Shown: positions 34,285 through 43,500 of the stretch, one piece after another
Position numbering within the stretch: position 1 is the first letter of the stretch
How the letters are laid out: the number at the start of each line of letters is the position of its first letter
NCBI GenBank assembly: GCA_001949185.1
Contig: BDGG01000001.1
Coordinates: 8,626,721 to 8,690,720 of the forward strand
DNA length: 64,000 bases
Origin: Ramazzottius varieornatus
Taxonomy: Eukaryota; Tardigrada; Eutardigrada; Parachela; Ramazzottiidae
Direction: 5' to 3'
Made by a program: the position numbers and the translations under genes
Notes under the pieces: model-generated
What the model was told of the DNA's origin: nothing
The model's database searches: none
What the model saw: only the letters and a program-made list of their open reading frames with translations

Positions 34285-34944
34285 GTGCGTCGGAAGAAGA
34301 CGGGTGGTGCTAGACTCATAATGGATTACATCTCAAAAGAAGTCTATACTTTGAAATTCTGTAGTATAGACGATGCTACTCGAATAGTGACTGAACTCGG
34401 TCCTGGCGCACACGTGGCGAAACTCGATGTTAAAAGCGCGTTTCGGCTGATACCGTTGCGCAGAGAGGACTGGAACTTGCTGGGTTATTGGCACGATGAA
34501 AAGTTTCATTTTGATGTTGTATTGCCCTTCGGGCTTCGGTCGTCGCCGGGTATCCTCAACTGGTGCGCTGGCTGCTAGAAACCACGGGTCCAGTTCCCAA
34601 CTGGATCCACTATGGATGATTTCTTCGTCGCCACAAAAACCAAACTTGAGTGTCAGGCCGCGATGACTTTCATGGAGGACTTGGCCCAAGATCTGGGTGT
34701 TCCCTCAGCCAGGAAAAATACGGAAGGACCAACGACTGTAATAACCTTCTTCGGGGTGGAACTAGATACAGTGAAACAGGCTATTAGTTTCCCTCCCAAC
34801 AAACTCCAGGAACCAAAAGATGAACTGACTGTTTGGGACAGACGGGTGCGCGGCACAAAACGGGAACTTTTGCGTTTAGCTGGAAAGCTAGGCTCAGCTA
34901 CAAAGTGTTTACCGGCGGGACGAATTTACTCAGAAGATTGTTAG
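34285..34944 (+). pseudogene. DIRS-like reverse transcriptase
   Basis: RT blocks: KTGGARLIMDY, SIDDATRIVTELGPG, the palm block AKLDVKSAFRLIPL (first catalytic Asp), VVLPFGLRSSPGI, then, after a stop and frame change near 34578, the catalytic box TMDDFFVATK (two Asp) and ITFFGVELDT. The usual Tyr before the two Asp is replaced (TMDD). It would copy element RNA into DNA if intact. Confidence 0.88.
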
Positions 34945-35668
34945 ACTTGGCCCACAGAGTCTATAGATTAGATTACTCTGTCAGATTGAATAACCAGTTC
35001 CGAGTGGATTTAGACTGGTTGAAGCGATTTCTGCCAGTCTGGAATGGTACTTGGTCGTTCATCGAACCGGTGCGAACCCCCGCGGAACAACTCTCCGTTT
35101 ACACCGACGCCGCTGCCTCTATTAGTTGTGGCGCTTTCTTCGATAACGCCGGGATGCAGTTACGATGGCCTGACTGGCTTATCGCAGCCAACTTACCCAT
35201 TGCTTGGCATGAAATGGTTCCTATCTATCTAGCTTGCCGAGCGTGAGGCAAATCATGGCAGGGCAAAAGAATAGAGTTTCATTCCGACAATCAAACTACG
35301 GTAGCAATTTGGAAGGAATTCAGTTCTCCGCATTTGGGCTTGATGGAACTAATCAGGAGAAGATATTTTTACGCAGCAAAACATATTTTATGCTGAAGAT
35401 AACCTACATAAAGGGCGTGGATAACGGCATGGCTGACTCGATATCTCGTCTCCAGATGGAAAGATTCAGAGAGTTAGCTCCACTAGCCGCGCCTACCCAT
35501 ACCCCCTTCAACAACCATCTTTCCCAGCTGAAACGCTCGCTAGGCGACAGCAAGCAACCGCTCATTCCCTTGATCGGCAAGTCGAACGAATTACAAGAGC
35601 CCAGCTGGCTGACAGCGCCAGAAGAGTTTACGGAACCGGAACTCGAAGATTCTTACGTTTTTGCTTGA
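34833..35668 (+). pseudogene. DIRS-like RNase H domain, frameshifted
   Basis: 34833-35246 contains LSVYTDAAASISCGAFF (catalytic Asp) and WHEMVPIYLACRA (catalytic Glu). About 35265-35390 continues FHSDNQTTVAIWK in another frame, and 35390-35668 ends with ITYIKGVDNGMADSISRLQ then FRELAP. At least two frame changes are present. Confidence 0.8.
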
Positions 35669-35947
35669 TGCAAAACTATCAGTTTTTACCCACCACGGCC
35701 CATACGTTACACAGGGTTCTAGCTTTTCTTCAAAGTACCTTACATACAGACTGCGCGAAAGCAACACTCTGAATGCGGGCTCGAAGATCCCTCAGTTCAG
35801 GATAAGCTGACCCAACAGTTCCTCAAAGGTTGGTCCAGAATGAATCCCCAAGCCGCTGATTGTCGTTTACCCATCACGATGTCCGCTCTTCACAAGCTAA
35901 AAATTTTACTTCGCGCGTCGCCGAAACTGTGCACTCAGGACTAGTTG

Positions 35948-36430
35948 ATGTTCCGGTCCGCTTTTACTTTGGTTTTCTTTGGGTTTTTAAGAGTTTCCGA
36001 GTATATGAGTAGGAGTTTTTGGAAACAACGGTCTGCTTTATCCATCTGCAACGTAGTGGTCCGCAAAACTGCCTTACCGATTCGTCTCGATCGGCACAAA
36101 ACTAACCAGTACGGTCCTCCAACCAGACTGATGTTGCCGCAAACGGATACTTCCTGTTGTCCAGTGCGGGTGTTCAAGAACTGTATACATTTGGCTTTGC
36201 GCGATAGAGATTATTCCTCGCCGTATTTCCTTTTCAAATCTGAAAAGTACCTTACCCGACAATCAGTCAATTTAATGCTGCACGCTTTACTCGGTCCCGG
36301 TTACTCGAGTCACAGTTTCCGCATCGGGGCAGCTACCACCGCTGCTGAGTCTGGTATTCACCCGGACGATATTCGCAAACTTGGGCGCTGGACCTCGCGT
36401 GCCTATTCTGGGTGTGTCAGACAGTCACCG
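35948..36430 (+). pseudogene. DIRS-like tyrosine recombinase with lost catalytic tyrosine
   Basis: The frame has GFLRVSEYMSRSF (first catalytic Arg), LDRHKTNQYGPP, SSHSFRIGAATTAAESG (HxxR box) and LGRWTSRAYSGCVRQ. In this family the nucleophilic Tyr sits where the Cys of GCV is, so the active site appears mutated (Tyr to Cys, a one-base change TAT to TGT). The frame runs on to 36934 without further homology. It would integrate the circular cDNA if active. Confidence 0.85.
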
Positions 36431-36951
36431 GGAAGCCGGTTGACTCTTCTGGCTACCATGTCCAGGTATGCTCGCTTTGCTTGTCGTTGTTGTTGGGGTG
36501 GGCCATCGCTCGTTTTGGGTGGTTGGGGGTTGTTGTCGCGATGGCTGGAAGAACGCCTTGCCTGGTCGAGTTGGTCGGCAAGCTTGCGACAACTGCAGGG
36601 AAGGTCTTCGGGGTCACGGCAGTCACCTTTCCCTGTGCCCCAACTACACGTCTGTTGTTCGATGGTAAGGCAAGGGTACGCCAAGGCAACTGTTTTAACA
36701 TGCAGCAGTCTGCACACGGTACCGAGTCAGCAGATGGAAATACTGTGTGCCTCAGGGATCGAACATCGCGGATATGTAGTGACCACAGCTGCATTTATTC
36801 AGAAGGCGAAGTGCCAGTTGCATCTGAATGTATCATCATATTGTACCGCGCCAAAACATCGCGATTCACTGCAGAACGATATGCGATTCTGGCATGATTG
36901 CCCGTGCGCGTATCTTCAAAATTTTGAGTCGTAGAAGATCTCTGTTTGGAC

Positions 36952-37953
36952 ATGGACATCGCGGCCCGTGCAAAACGTTTCATTTTGGTCATTAGCCTTG
37001 TATCTTTATGTCTCGTTTTCTCACTGATGATAAGCGATTCGTTTTCGTACGAGTCGGTAACAGGTGGTGTCAGGACTGTCAGGACTGCATTTCTTCTATC
37101 CGTAGGACAGAGGTCTAAATTTGTAATTTCAGGTTCAAACGGTTTTGTCTCTGAATCGGACCTTATTGTGCACTATGTCCGGTACTACGACAGTCTGTAT
37201 CCCAATAAGGACACCGACTCGCTGAAGTTGCTTGACTGCCTCGGTATCTATTCCGTAATCCTTAATCTGAAACCCACTGTCATCTACGTGCATACTAACG
37301 TCCCATCATTCTGGCCGTTTGATCGCTGCGAATCCCTTATGAACGTGACGATACGGTGGCCTGCAGTAGAATTTATATATGCGGCTCGAAAATTTGTTGC
37401 CAGCGGAAAACGCATTGGATGGATTCAACACGAAGCCGATATTCGTAAGATGATAGTCATCGAAGAGTACGGCGGACTGACTCTCGACTTCGATGTGTAT
37501 ATCGTCAACGGCACAGAAGTCCGGCGCTTGCTTGCAGAGAACCCTTGTATTGTATGCCACGAAGGAGCAGTGATCAACGCGGGCTTTTTTGGTTGTCGCG
37601 AACCACACGCTCGTTTTCCACAACTTGTGTTAAAGAAATCGTATCTGAGAAATTACGATCCGAAGTGCTGGACGTGTAATAGTGGAGCGATTCCAATGAA
37701 AATTCTAAAGCAGAATACCGCAACAGCAATGCTTGTGGACAATGTTTGCAACGCACCCATTTGGGATCAAAGAGCGGATTTTAACGATGGAAGGGGTGTT
37801 TTCGGTTGGAAAGAAAAACCTGCTTACCATTCATTTTTCCATAACAGCACATTTAGTCTAAAGGATGCAATGAAACTGGATTCTAGGCTTGGGGATGTCT
37901 TTCGCTGGATCCTGAAGGGCGGTCCGCCGGGCTTACTTGGTGCAATAAACTGA
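36952..37953 (+). CDS. DXD-type glycosyltransferase (sugar-binding DXD family), intronless
   Basis: Single exon of 333 residues from ATG 36952 (the frame is open a few codons further up without an ATG). It is a type II Golgi-type membrane protein: short basic N-terminus, one membrane segment at residues about 9-28, then a lumenal domain. The core IQHEADIRKMIVIEEYGG followed by LDFDVYIV (D179-F-D181) is the DXD nucleotide-sugar/Mn site of the Gly_transf_sug/alpha-1,4-galactosyltransferase-like families. Potential N-glycosylation sites are at NVT (131), NGT (186) and NST (298). The donor and acceptor sugars cannot be read. No stops or introns, in a region full of dead transposons. An ATTAAA at 38086-38091 could be its poly(A) signal. 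Confidence 0.85.
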   Translation: MDIAARAKRFILVISLVSLCLVFSLMISDSFSYESVTGGVRTVRTAFLLSVGQRSKFVISGSNGFVSESDLIVHYVRYYDSLYPNKDTDSLKLLDCLGIYSVILNLKPTVIYVHTNVPSFWPFDRCESLMNVTIRWPAVEFIYAARKFVASGKRIGWIQHEADIRKMIVIEEYGGLTLDFDVYIVNGTEVRRLLAENPCIVCHEGAVINAGFFGCREPHARFPQLVLKKSYLRNYDPKCWTCNSGAIPMKILKQNTATAMLVDNVCNAPIWDQRADFNDGRGVFGWKEKPAYHSFFHNSTFSLKDAMKLDSRLGDVFRWILKGGPPGLLGAIN

Positions 37954-38111
37954 CGCCGTGGATTGCTCGCAGTGCGTGCTTTTGCTACAATGAAGAAATT
38001 ACTGCCTTCCAGGTAATCCAATTGGATTAGCAGAAGTGAACGCACTATTGCAGCTGTGGTGAACTTGTGCATTCGCCCCAAACCAATTAAATTTAATGGT
38101 CTGCGAGGCAG

Positions 38112-38258
38112 TACTGTAATGCTTCATGAACTTGGCGAAGTGAGTCATCATACGCGCGAAACATCCCTCAGGGGATTGGTAGGGCAAAATTTCCGGACCG
38201 GGGTTCAACCGTGCGCGTATGTTGACTCACTTCGCCAAGTTCATGAAGCATTACAGTA
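38112..38258. repeat. 147-bp MITE with near-perfect 46-bp inverted ends
   Basis: Starts TACTGTAATGCTTCATGAAC and ends with its complement; the 46-bp arms differ at one position. TA at both ends fits a TA target duplication. A second, reverse-oriented copy is at 39645-39783. Confidence 0.92.
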
Positions 38259-38475
38259 CCCTCTTCACTGTACTGTAGCTGCAACTTTGTGCGATAATAT
38301 TGCAAACTCGCCTGAGCTTGTTTTTTGGCTTAATGTGTGCTCAGTAGCTATGGCTTGATTTTTTACGTTAAAACTTATTGATGAGCTGAACGAGCGTTAG
38401 CAGTTCTAAAGCCGGAGCTTGGTACGGACGCAACGGCCAACGTGTGTACGCGATCGGGCAGCGATTATTTTGAAA

Positions 38476-38793
38476 CTACCTATGACCTATGAGCGTGACT
38501 GTAGTGTCTTCACCGTTTGCGCTTCGCTGTTCAAAGCCAGTGTGTCTCACAGGGTCCTTCAGCGCATTGGCAATGGCATCAGATGTCAGATGTCGATCGG
38601 CGCTCTTGTACAGTCGGCTCACAACCGTTCCAATGTCTTTCTTAATAACATCGATGTCGTGCTTCAGTTCGATACTTTTCAGAATTCTGGTCACCATGGA
38701 TAGCTGCTTCTTGTCACTGCGGGAACATCTAGGTCGCTTTCGCTTTTCGGGTGAACACAATTTGCCACATAAGTTTGATCCGGTAGAAGACAT
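38476..38793 (-). CDS. Intact copy of the CGKxC/ELKxDID ORF family (105 residues)
   Basis: ATG at 38793 (the frame is open further upstream without another ATG), stop at 38476. Order: SSTGSNLCGKLCS, a Lys/Arg-rich stretch (PEKRKRPRCSRSDKK), helix SIELKHDIDVIKKDIGTVVS, then SADRHLTSDAIANALKDP and a polar tail. Strongly basic N-terminus and predicted helical middle. It is the best-preserved of four related copies in the window, all on the minus strand. Whether it is a host gene or a transposon ORF is unknown; the DNA flanks are repeated too, which favours a mobile or segmental origin. Confidence 0.5.
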   Translation of the reverse strand: MSSTGSNLCGKLCSPEKRKRPRCSRSDKKQLSMVTRILKSIELKHDIDVIKKDIGTVVSRLYKSADRHLTSDAIANALKDPVRHTGFEQRSANGEDTTVTLIGHR

Positions 38794-39660
38794 GATAGCC
38801 GGTAGAGCAGCAAACACTTGTGGTAGCACCCCCGTTTTCTAATGTCACTAAACCAACTTCGGTAAGGGTGGCGTAAGTAATCTATCGATTCAGGCAAAGT
38901 GATCGATGAATATCGATAATCTGTTAGGTCAAGTTTGCTGGAATCAAAAAAGAAGCAACCAGATCGTGTAAGTCTGTACCTTGCTTCTTCAAGAGCAGGT
39001 GCAAATTTCTATCGAAGCTGATCGAGACCGCAGTGTGGAATCGTCGCCTATTACTGCTTGCCGACGCCCCAGGGTATGCAGCAAGAACCGGTACAAAACG
39101 ACTGCATCTTCTGCGCTTGGACTTTTTCATAAAGAGAATAGTGCACAGTACATGTGTAGTGTAGAGTTTGCTCGGTATGATGTTAAATTAATGTAGGCAT
39201 TTCATCGTGAGCTGATCGCGATTTTTAGGGATACGCGGCGAAACTATCACACCGCAGTCTTCAGGCGGTAAGAGGAAGTGAAGAACCGGTCCAAGACGCC
39301 ACCAAAAAGTGAAGCCTTTCTACCTGTCCAACTGAAGTGGAAAAAGCTCGACATGCTTTGCAGCGCTTTCGGCTAATGGAGAGTTCGTTAGGTCTCTTCT
39401 TTCGCAATACAGTCTGGTAGCTCGAAATGCGGTACCTGATTCTCCGATTTCAGTTAGAGGTCCGCTCTATATGGGACACACATTGCGTGCCAAGACATAA
39501 TTCAACCTTTCGTGACACATACATAACGCCATGCGTTGGCGTGTCTGAGCAATTAATCAAGTGACAAACAACTGCTCTGCAGTGCTGCGCATGGCGAGCA
39601 GTATGGACAATTTTGCACGATACTTTTGTTTTGAAATCGGAAATTACTGTAATGCTTCAT
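38794..39660. repeat. Dispersed repeat surrounding the small ORF family
   Basis: 38860-39180 aligns with 21680-22010; 39430-39660 aligns with 27565-27780. The ORF family is thus embedded in a repeat unit of at least 1.1 kb. No terminal repeats or poly(A) tail were identified. Confidence 0.6.
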
Positions 39661-39783
39661 GAACTTCGCGAGTCCGTTATCATACGCGTGGAGTTGAACC
39701 CCGGTCCGAAAATTTTGCCCTACCAATCCCCTAAGGGATTTTCATGATGACATGTTTCGCGAAGTTCGTGAAGCACTATAGTA
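39645..39783. repeat. 139-bp MITE, same family as 38112-38258, inverted
   Basis: Ends TACTGTAATGCTTCATGAAC and TGAAGCACTATAGTA. The interior (CCGGTCCGAAAATTTTGCCC) is the reverse complement of the interior of the other copy. Arms are more diverged than in that copy. Confidence 0.9.
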
Positions 39784-40355
39784 GGTACAGCGTTGCGGTT
39801 AGTATTCTTTCTCCCATCGAAAGTAAAGTTGAGCTCGTCAAGGTAGACGTCAACGTGCAGCCAAATCGACAGACCATAGAGTGACGAAAGACACGGGAAG
39901 AGACGATCGTGCTCTCGTAAATCACTACAGAGATTAAGTTACCACTCCCGTTCGTTTACCCACTGTAGCTAAGGCTCACTCCGCCCATTTTCTGACGTGT
40001 AACTGCAATTTTCTTTCCGGAGCTCCCCTTATTTTCAGAAAATAGCGTAATGGGATTTACGGTTAGCTAATGGTGAAGCATAGTGACTATTCAAAGTTGT
40101 AATCAGCTGCTCCGCTTATAAGTGACGTTGAGGCTCATTTTAGCTACAGTCGGACTTTCATCCGGCGGTGGCAACTTAGTTTCTGTATTTTCTGAATCGG
40201 GGTAAATCCTTCGCCGGTGTTTGCGAAGCGTCCACTCATAGTATTCCCAAAATGTCCCTGGAAAGCAGCCCATGTTTAATGTTATAGGCCTATGTTTAAT
40301 GTTATAAGGATCGCAGAACCTTGCTCTGTCACCGAAAAGCAAGAGAGACGATACG
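39784..40355. other. Intergenic, upstream of GT43 gene
   Basis: No gene seen. A 17-base unit ATGTTTAATGTTATA(AG)G is repeated in tandem at about 40273-40309. Confidence 0.5.
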
Positions 40356-40449
40356 ATGCGCGTAACCGATGTTCTCAAAATTCAAAGTCAGAGCGCTACT
40401 GGCGTACTGTAATGTCACTCCGAGTTTTGAGAACATCGGTTACGCGCAT
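40356..40449. repeat. Perfect 25-bp inverted repeat upstream of GT43 gene
   Basis: ATGCGCGTAACCGATGTTCT... at 40356-40380 and its exact reverse complement at 40425-40449 flank 44 bp. A CT-rich run follows. The hairpin ends 140 bp before the GT43 start codon, so it could lie in the promoter or 5' UTR, or be a small MITE. Confidence 0.9.
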
Positions 40450-40589
40450 TTTACCATTTCTCTCTCTCTCTGTTTCTCTTCTTGTGCTTCTCTCTTCGGC
40501 TCACGGATCTTGATGTTCTACAGGTTGGAGAGGTGTTGCCAGATCTTCATTCTGGTTAGCTGAGCTATGCACGACGAACTGACGAAGAG

Positions 40590-43500
40590 ATGGTGGGCTT
40601 GGCACGAAAGAGTCGTATGGCGCAAGTGGTCAGCCTCACTTTCGCCGTCATCTTCCTCTTGATCGTCGTGTACGGCGCCGCGACCGCCTGGCACGCTTCT
40701 CGTATTCCCCCCATCTACATCATCACACCGACCTATGCTCGTCCCAACCAGAAAGTGGACCTGACCACCCGTCTCTCCCACGCACTCCAGCTAGCTCGAG
40801 GCATCCACTGGATCGTCGTGGAAGATTCCGATCACAAGACCACCCTCGTGGCTAATCTTCTTTCCAGGACCTCTCTTCCTTACACGCACCTGCACATCCC
40901 CACACCCGACCACATGAAGCGCCAGCCTCACGAGGAATTCGGGGCCAAGCCACGAGGCGTCCTCCAGCGGAACGAAGGTCTACGTTGGCTGCGGGAGGAA
41001 TTGCTATCGCGTAATAACCGCGATGGCTTCTTGTATTTCGCAGATGACGATAATGGCTACGACCTGGAACTCTTCGATGAGATACGCACCATCAAAAACG
41101 CCGGAGTGTGGCCCGTCGCGTTTGCAGGTAAGGAGATCGAGGAGAAGCCAATTCTACCTTTTACAGTACGAGGGAGCGGTTGTTGAGTTAGCCGGTGGCC
41201 GGTGTATGCCGAGGTTGTTGAGAACCATAGACTGCAGCGAGTAGGCCTTCTGAAGGCCTACTCCTAATAACTAGTGGCTAACTCAACAAGTTAACAACCG
41301 TTTCTACAGCCGGCTCAATAAGTCAATAACCTCTCCCTCGTATCGACAAAAACACGGTCAAAGCCGTGATCGGCACCAACCTGACAAGAATTTTCATATC
41401 CATATCAGGTCTTTACCTATGAAATTTCGGTTCTCGACGGATCATCTTTGAAACCTCTTTGCGACTTTGTATGACGACTTTCAAAGTCTAACTTGGACTG
41501 GATCAAACTAGCAGTCTTTCGACAATTTTCGAAAAAGAAAGCTAGCCGCAGTGAACGTCCTAGAAAATAAGAAAAATTGTAAGGAAAGGAAGACCCTCGA
41601 AACGGAGTCCCATTCGAAATTCTTCTCTTCCGACAGTGGCGGTTTGATCCAGAAAGTGTCGCGAACTTTGCTACATAACTCGTGCTTTGTAGTAAAGGAA
41701 ACCGAGCGTGGAAAATCGGCCTGCAGAATTTCAGAAAGAAGATTCCCTGGAAAACCGGGTGGTGATCAAAGTCGTCTGAGGTGCGCAAGTTTAGTGAGGT
41801 ATTCGCTTCCGAATTTTCGTGTCTCACGGCTTCGACCGTTCCTTCATATATGGTGCCAGGGGACGCAGCTGATGTGTCCCATATCACCATTCCAAATTCG
41901 GAAAGAATTGTTCGCCGAGGAGCCTTGGTCAACACTCGGTATCTCTGAAAACTTGCTTTGCTGGAATCTGAGGGTAAATTTGCAACCGGCTGATTTTGTG
42001 AAAAAAAACTTTCCAACCAAAAATTTTGCCTGCTTACGAAATTATATTCATCTTGCTATTATTTCTCATACAGCTAAAACTTTTAACCCAATCAGGCGAT
42101 AAGCGGTGGTCAATACCTTGCGAAATTCTCAGAATTTTGCGATAAGTTAATGTTTTGGAATGGCCATAGGCACCCTTATCGCACCCTTATTCAATAGATC
42201 AATCAAGAAGCCTCTAATCCGGCAAATAAGTATCGACACCCCGAGTTTTATTGAGAGGCAGAAACCATGTTTGTATGACAAGAGGGGAATTGCAAAGCAT
42301 ACGAAGGAATCCAAGAAACACGAAACGAATCCATCAAAATCTGTTTAAGATTCAACAGATAGTAAATTCATTTGTGGCTCACGAAACGAAGGGGGGTTCG
42401 CTTCGTTTGCCACGACAGAAATTTTCAGTCAGTTTGAGTCGGTCACTAATATTCTCGAGTAATCCCTCAGCTTAGTTGCTCGTTTCTTAAATTCTTCTGC
42501 TAACTTTGCAACTCCCCTAAGATCAAGTGCTCCATCCCACAATGGGTCTGTTGTCGAGCATGGTATTACAGTCCTACCTCCGAGATGTGTCAATTCAAAC
42601 CCTTGATTCCTATATGCAATGACCCATCTGTTCACTACACGGCAAACCAGAGCGCCCGAAATATGGTTAGCCATACAGTACAAAGCTGCCATTTAATACC
42701 AAGTATTCTATCACAGTCAGAAGTTCAGATCACGAACTCACCTTCTCTCGGTCATGTGGTACACTCCAGCAGCTCTAAAACAGTTCCGAATAGTGCTTTC
42801 TTTGACTGCTGCCCATCCTCTGACAACCCACTTGACCGCATCCAAAACGTTGATAGACTTCGTATTGTCAGAAGCACTACTGAAATTATAGAGGCTCTTT
42901 CTTCGATGTTTCTACTGAAATTATAGAGGCTCTTTCTTCAGCCTTGAATCTTTGCTCGTACTTCTTGTAGGACGCTATGATGCCTTTGTCGAGAGGTTGA
43001 ACCTTGCTTGTCAGGTTCGGTGGAAGGAATACAAGTCTGACGTTCGACTTGCTATCGACGCGATGGGCTGAGAAGTTATCAAGGAGCAGCAGGATCTTTC
43101 GCTTCTGGGCTTTCATGCTGTTATTGAGGTTCGTAAGCCATTCTTCAAATATTCCTGTCTTCATCCATGCAGTAGAGTTCGCATACCAACTGAAGCCCGC
43201 TTTCTGGATATCTAACTTGGCTTTCGTGAAGAAGCGAGGTTTCGTCCAATTTCCAATGATGAGGGGCGGCAATTTCTTTCCGGCTGCGCTGCAACAAAAA
43301 AGAACTGACAGTCTTTCTTTGTTGACTTTTCCGCCTTTCTTCTTCTGTCCCTTCTTCGTCAGAGTCTTCTTCGGTAGAGCACGATACTGAGTCCCAGTTT
43401 CGTCACAGTTAAAAATGTCTTCGTTCTTGTAAGACTGTATGATGGTTGGGATGTCGTTGGATATCCAGCTGTCAGCAACGTCTTGACTTGCAGAAGCTTC

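Larger units (their letters stand above)
32765..36430 (+). mobile_element. DIRS-like (tyrosine recombinase) retrotransposon, decayed
   Basis: Plus-strand order: Gag-like protein with zinc knuckle, reverse transcriptase, RNase H, tyrosine recombinase; no integrase or protease is seen. This is the YR-retrotransposon layout. Each domain is in a different frame with stops, so the copy is inactive. Terminal or split direct repeats were not found. The copy ends within about 500 bp of a host glycosyltransferase gene. Confidence 0.85.

Noticed and set aside
36430-36934. C-terminal extension of the tyrosine recombinase frame
   Set aside because: Trp/Ser/Arg-rich text without homology past the catalytic region; open by chance after the element's coding end.
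41155-41200. A second GT43 exon reading YEGAVVE right after a 39-bp intron
   Set aside because: It resembles the family text, but the phase does not fit, no donor follows, and the distant exon at 45858 restores the conserved block exactly.
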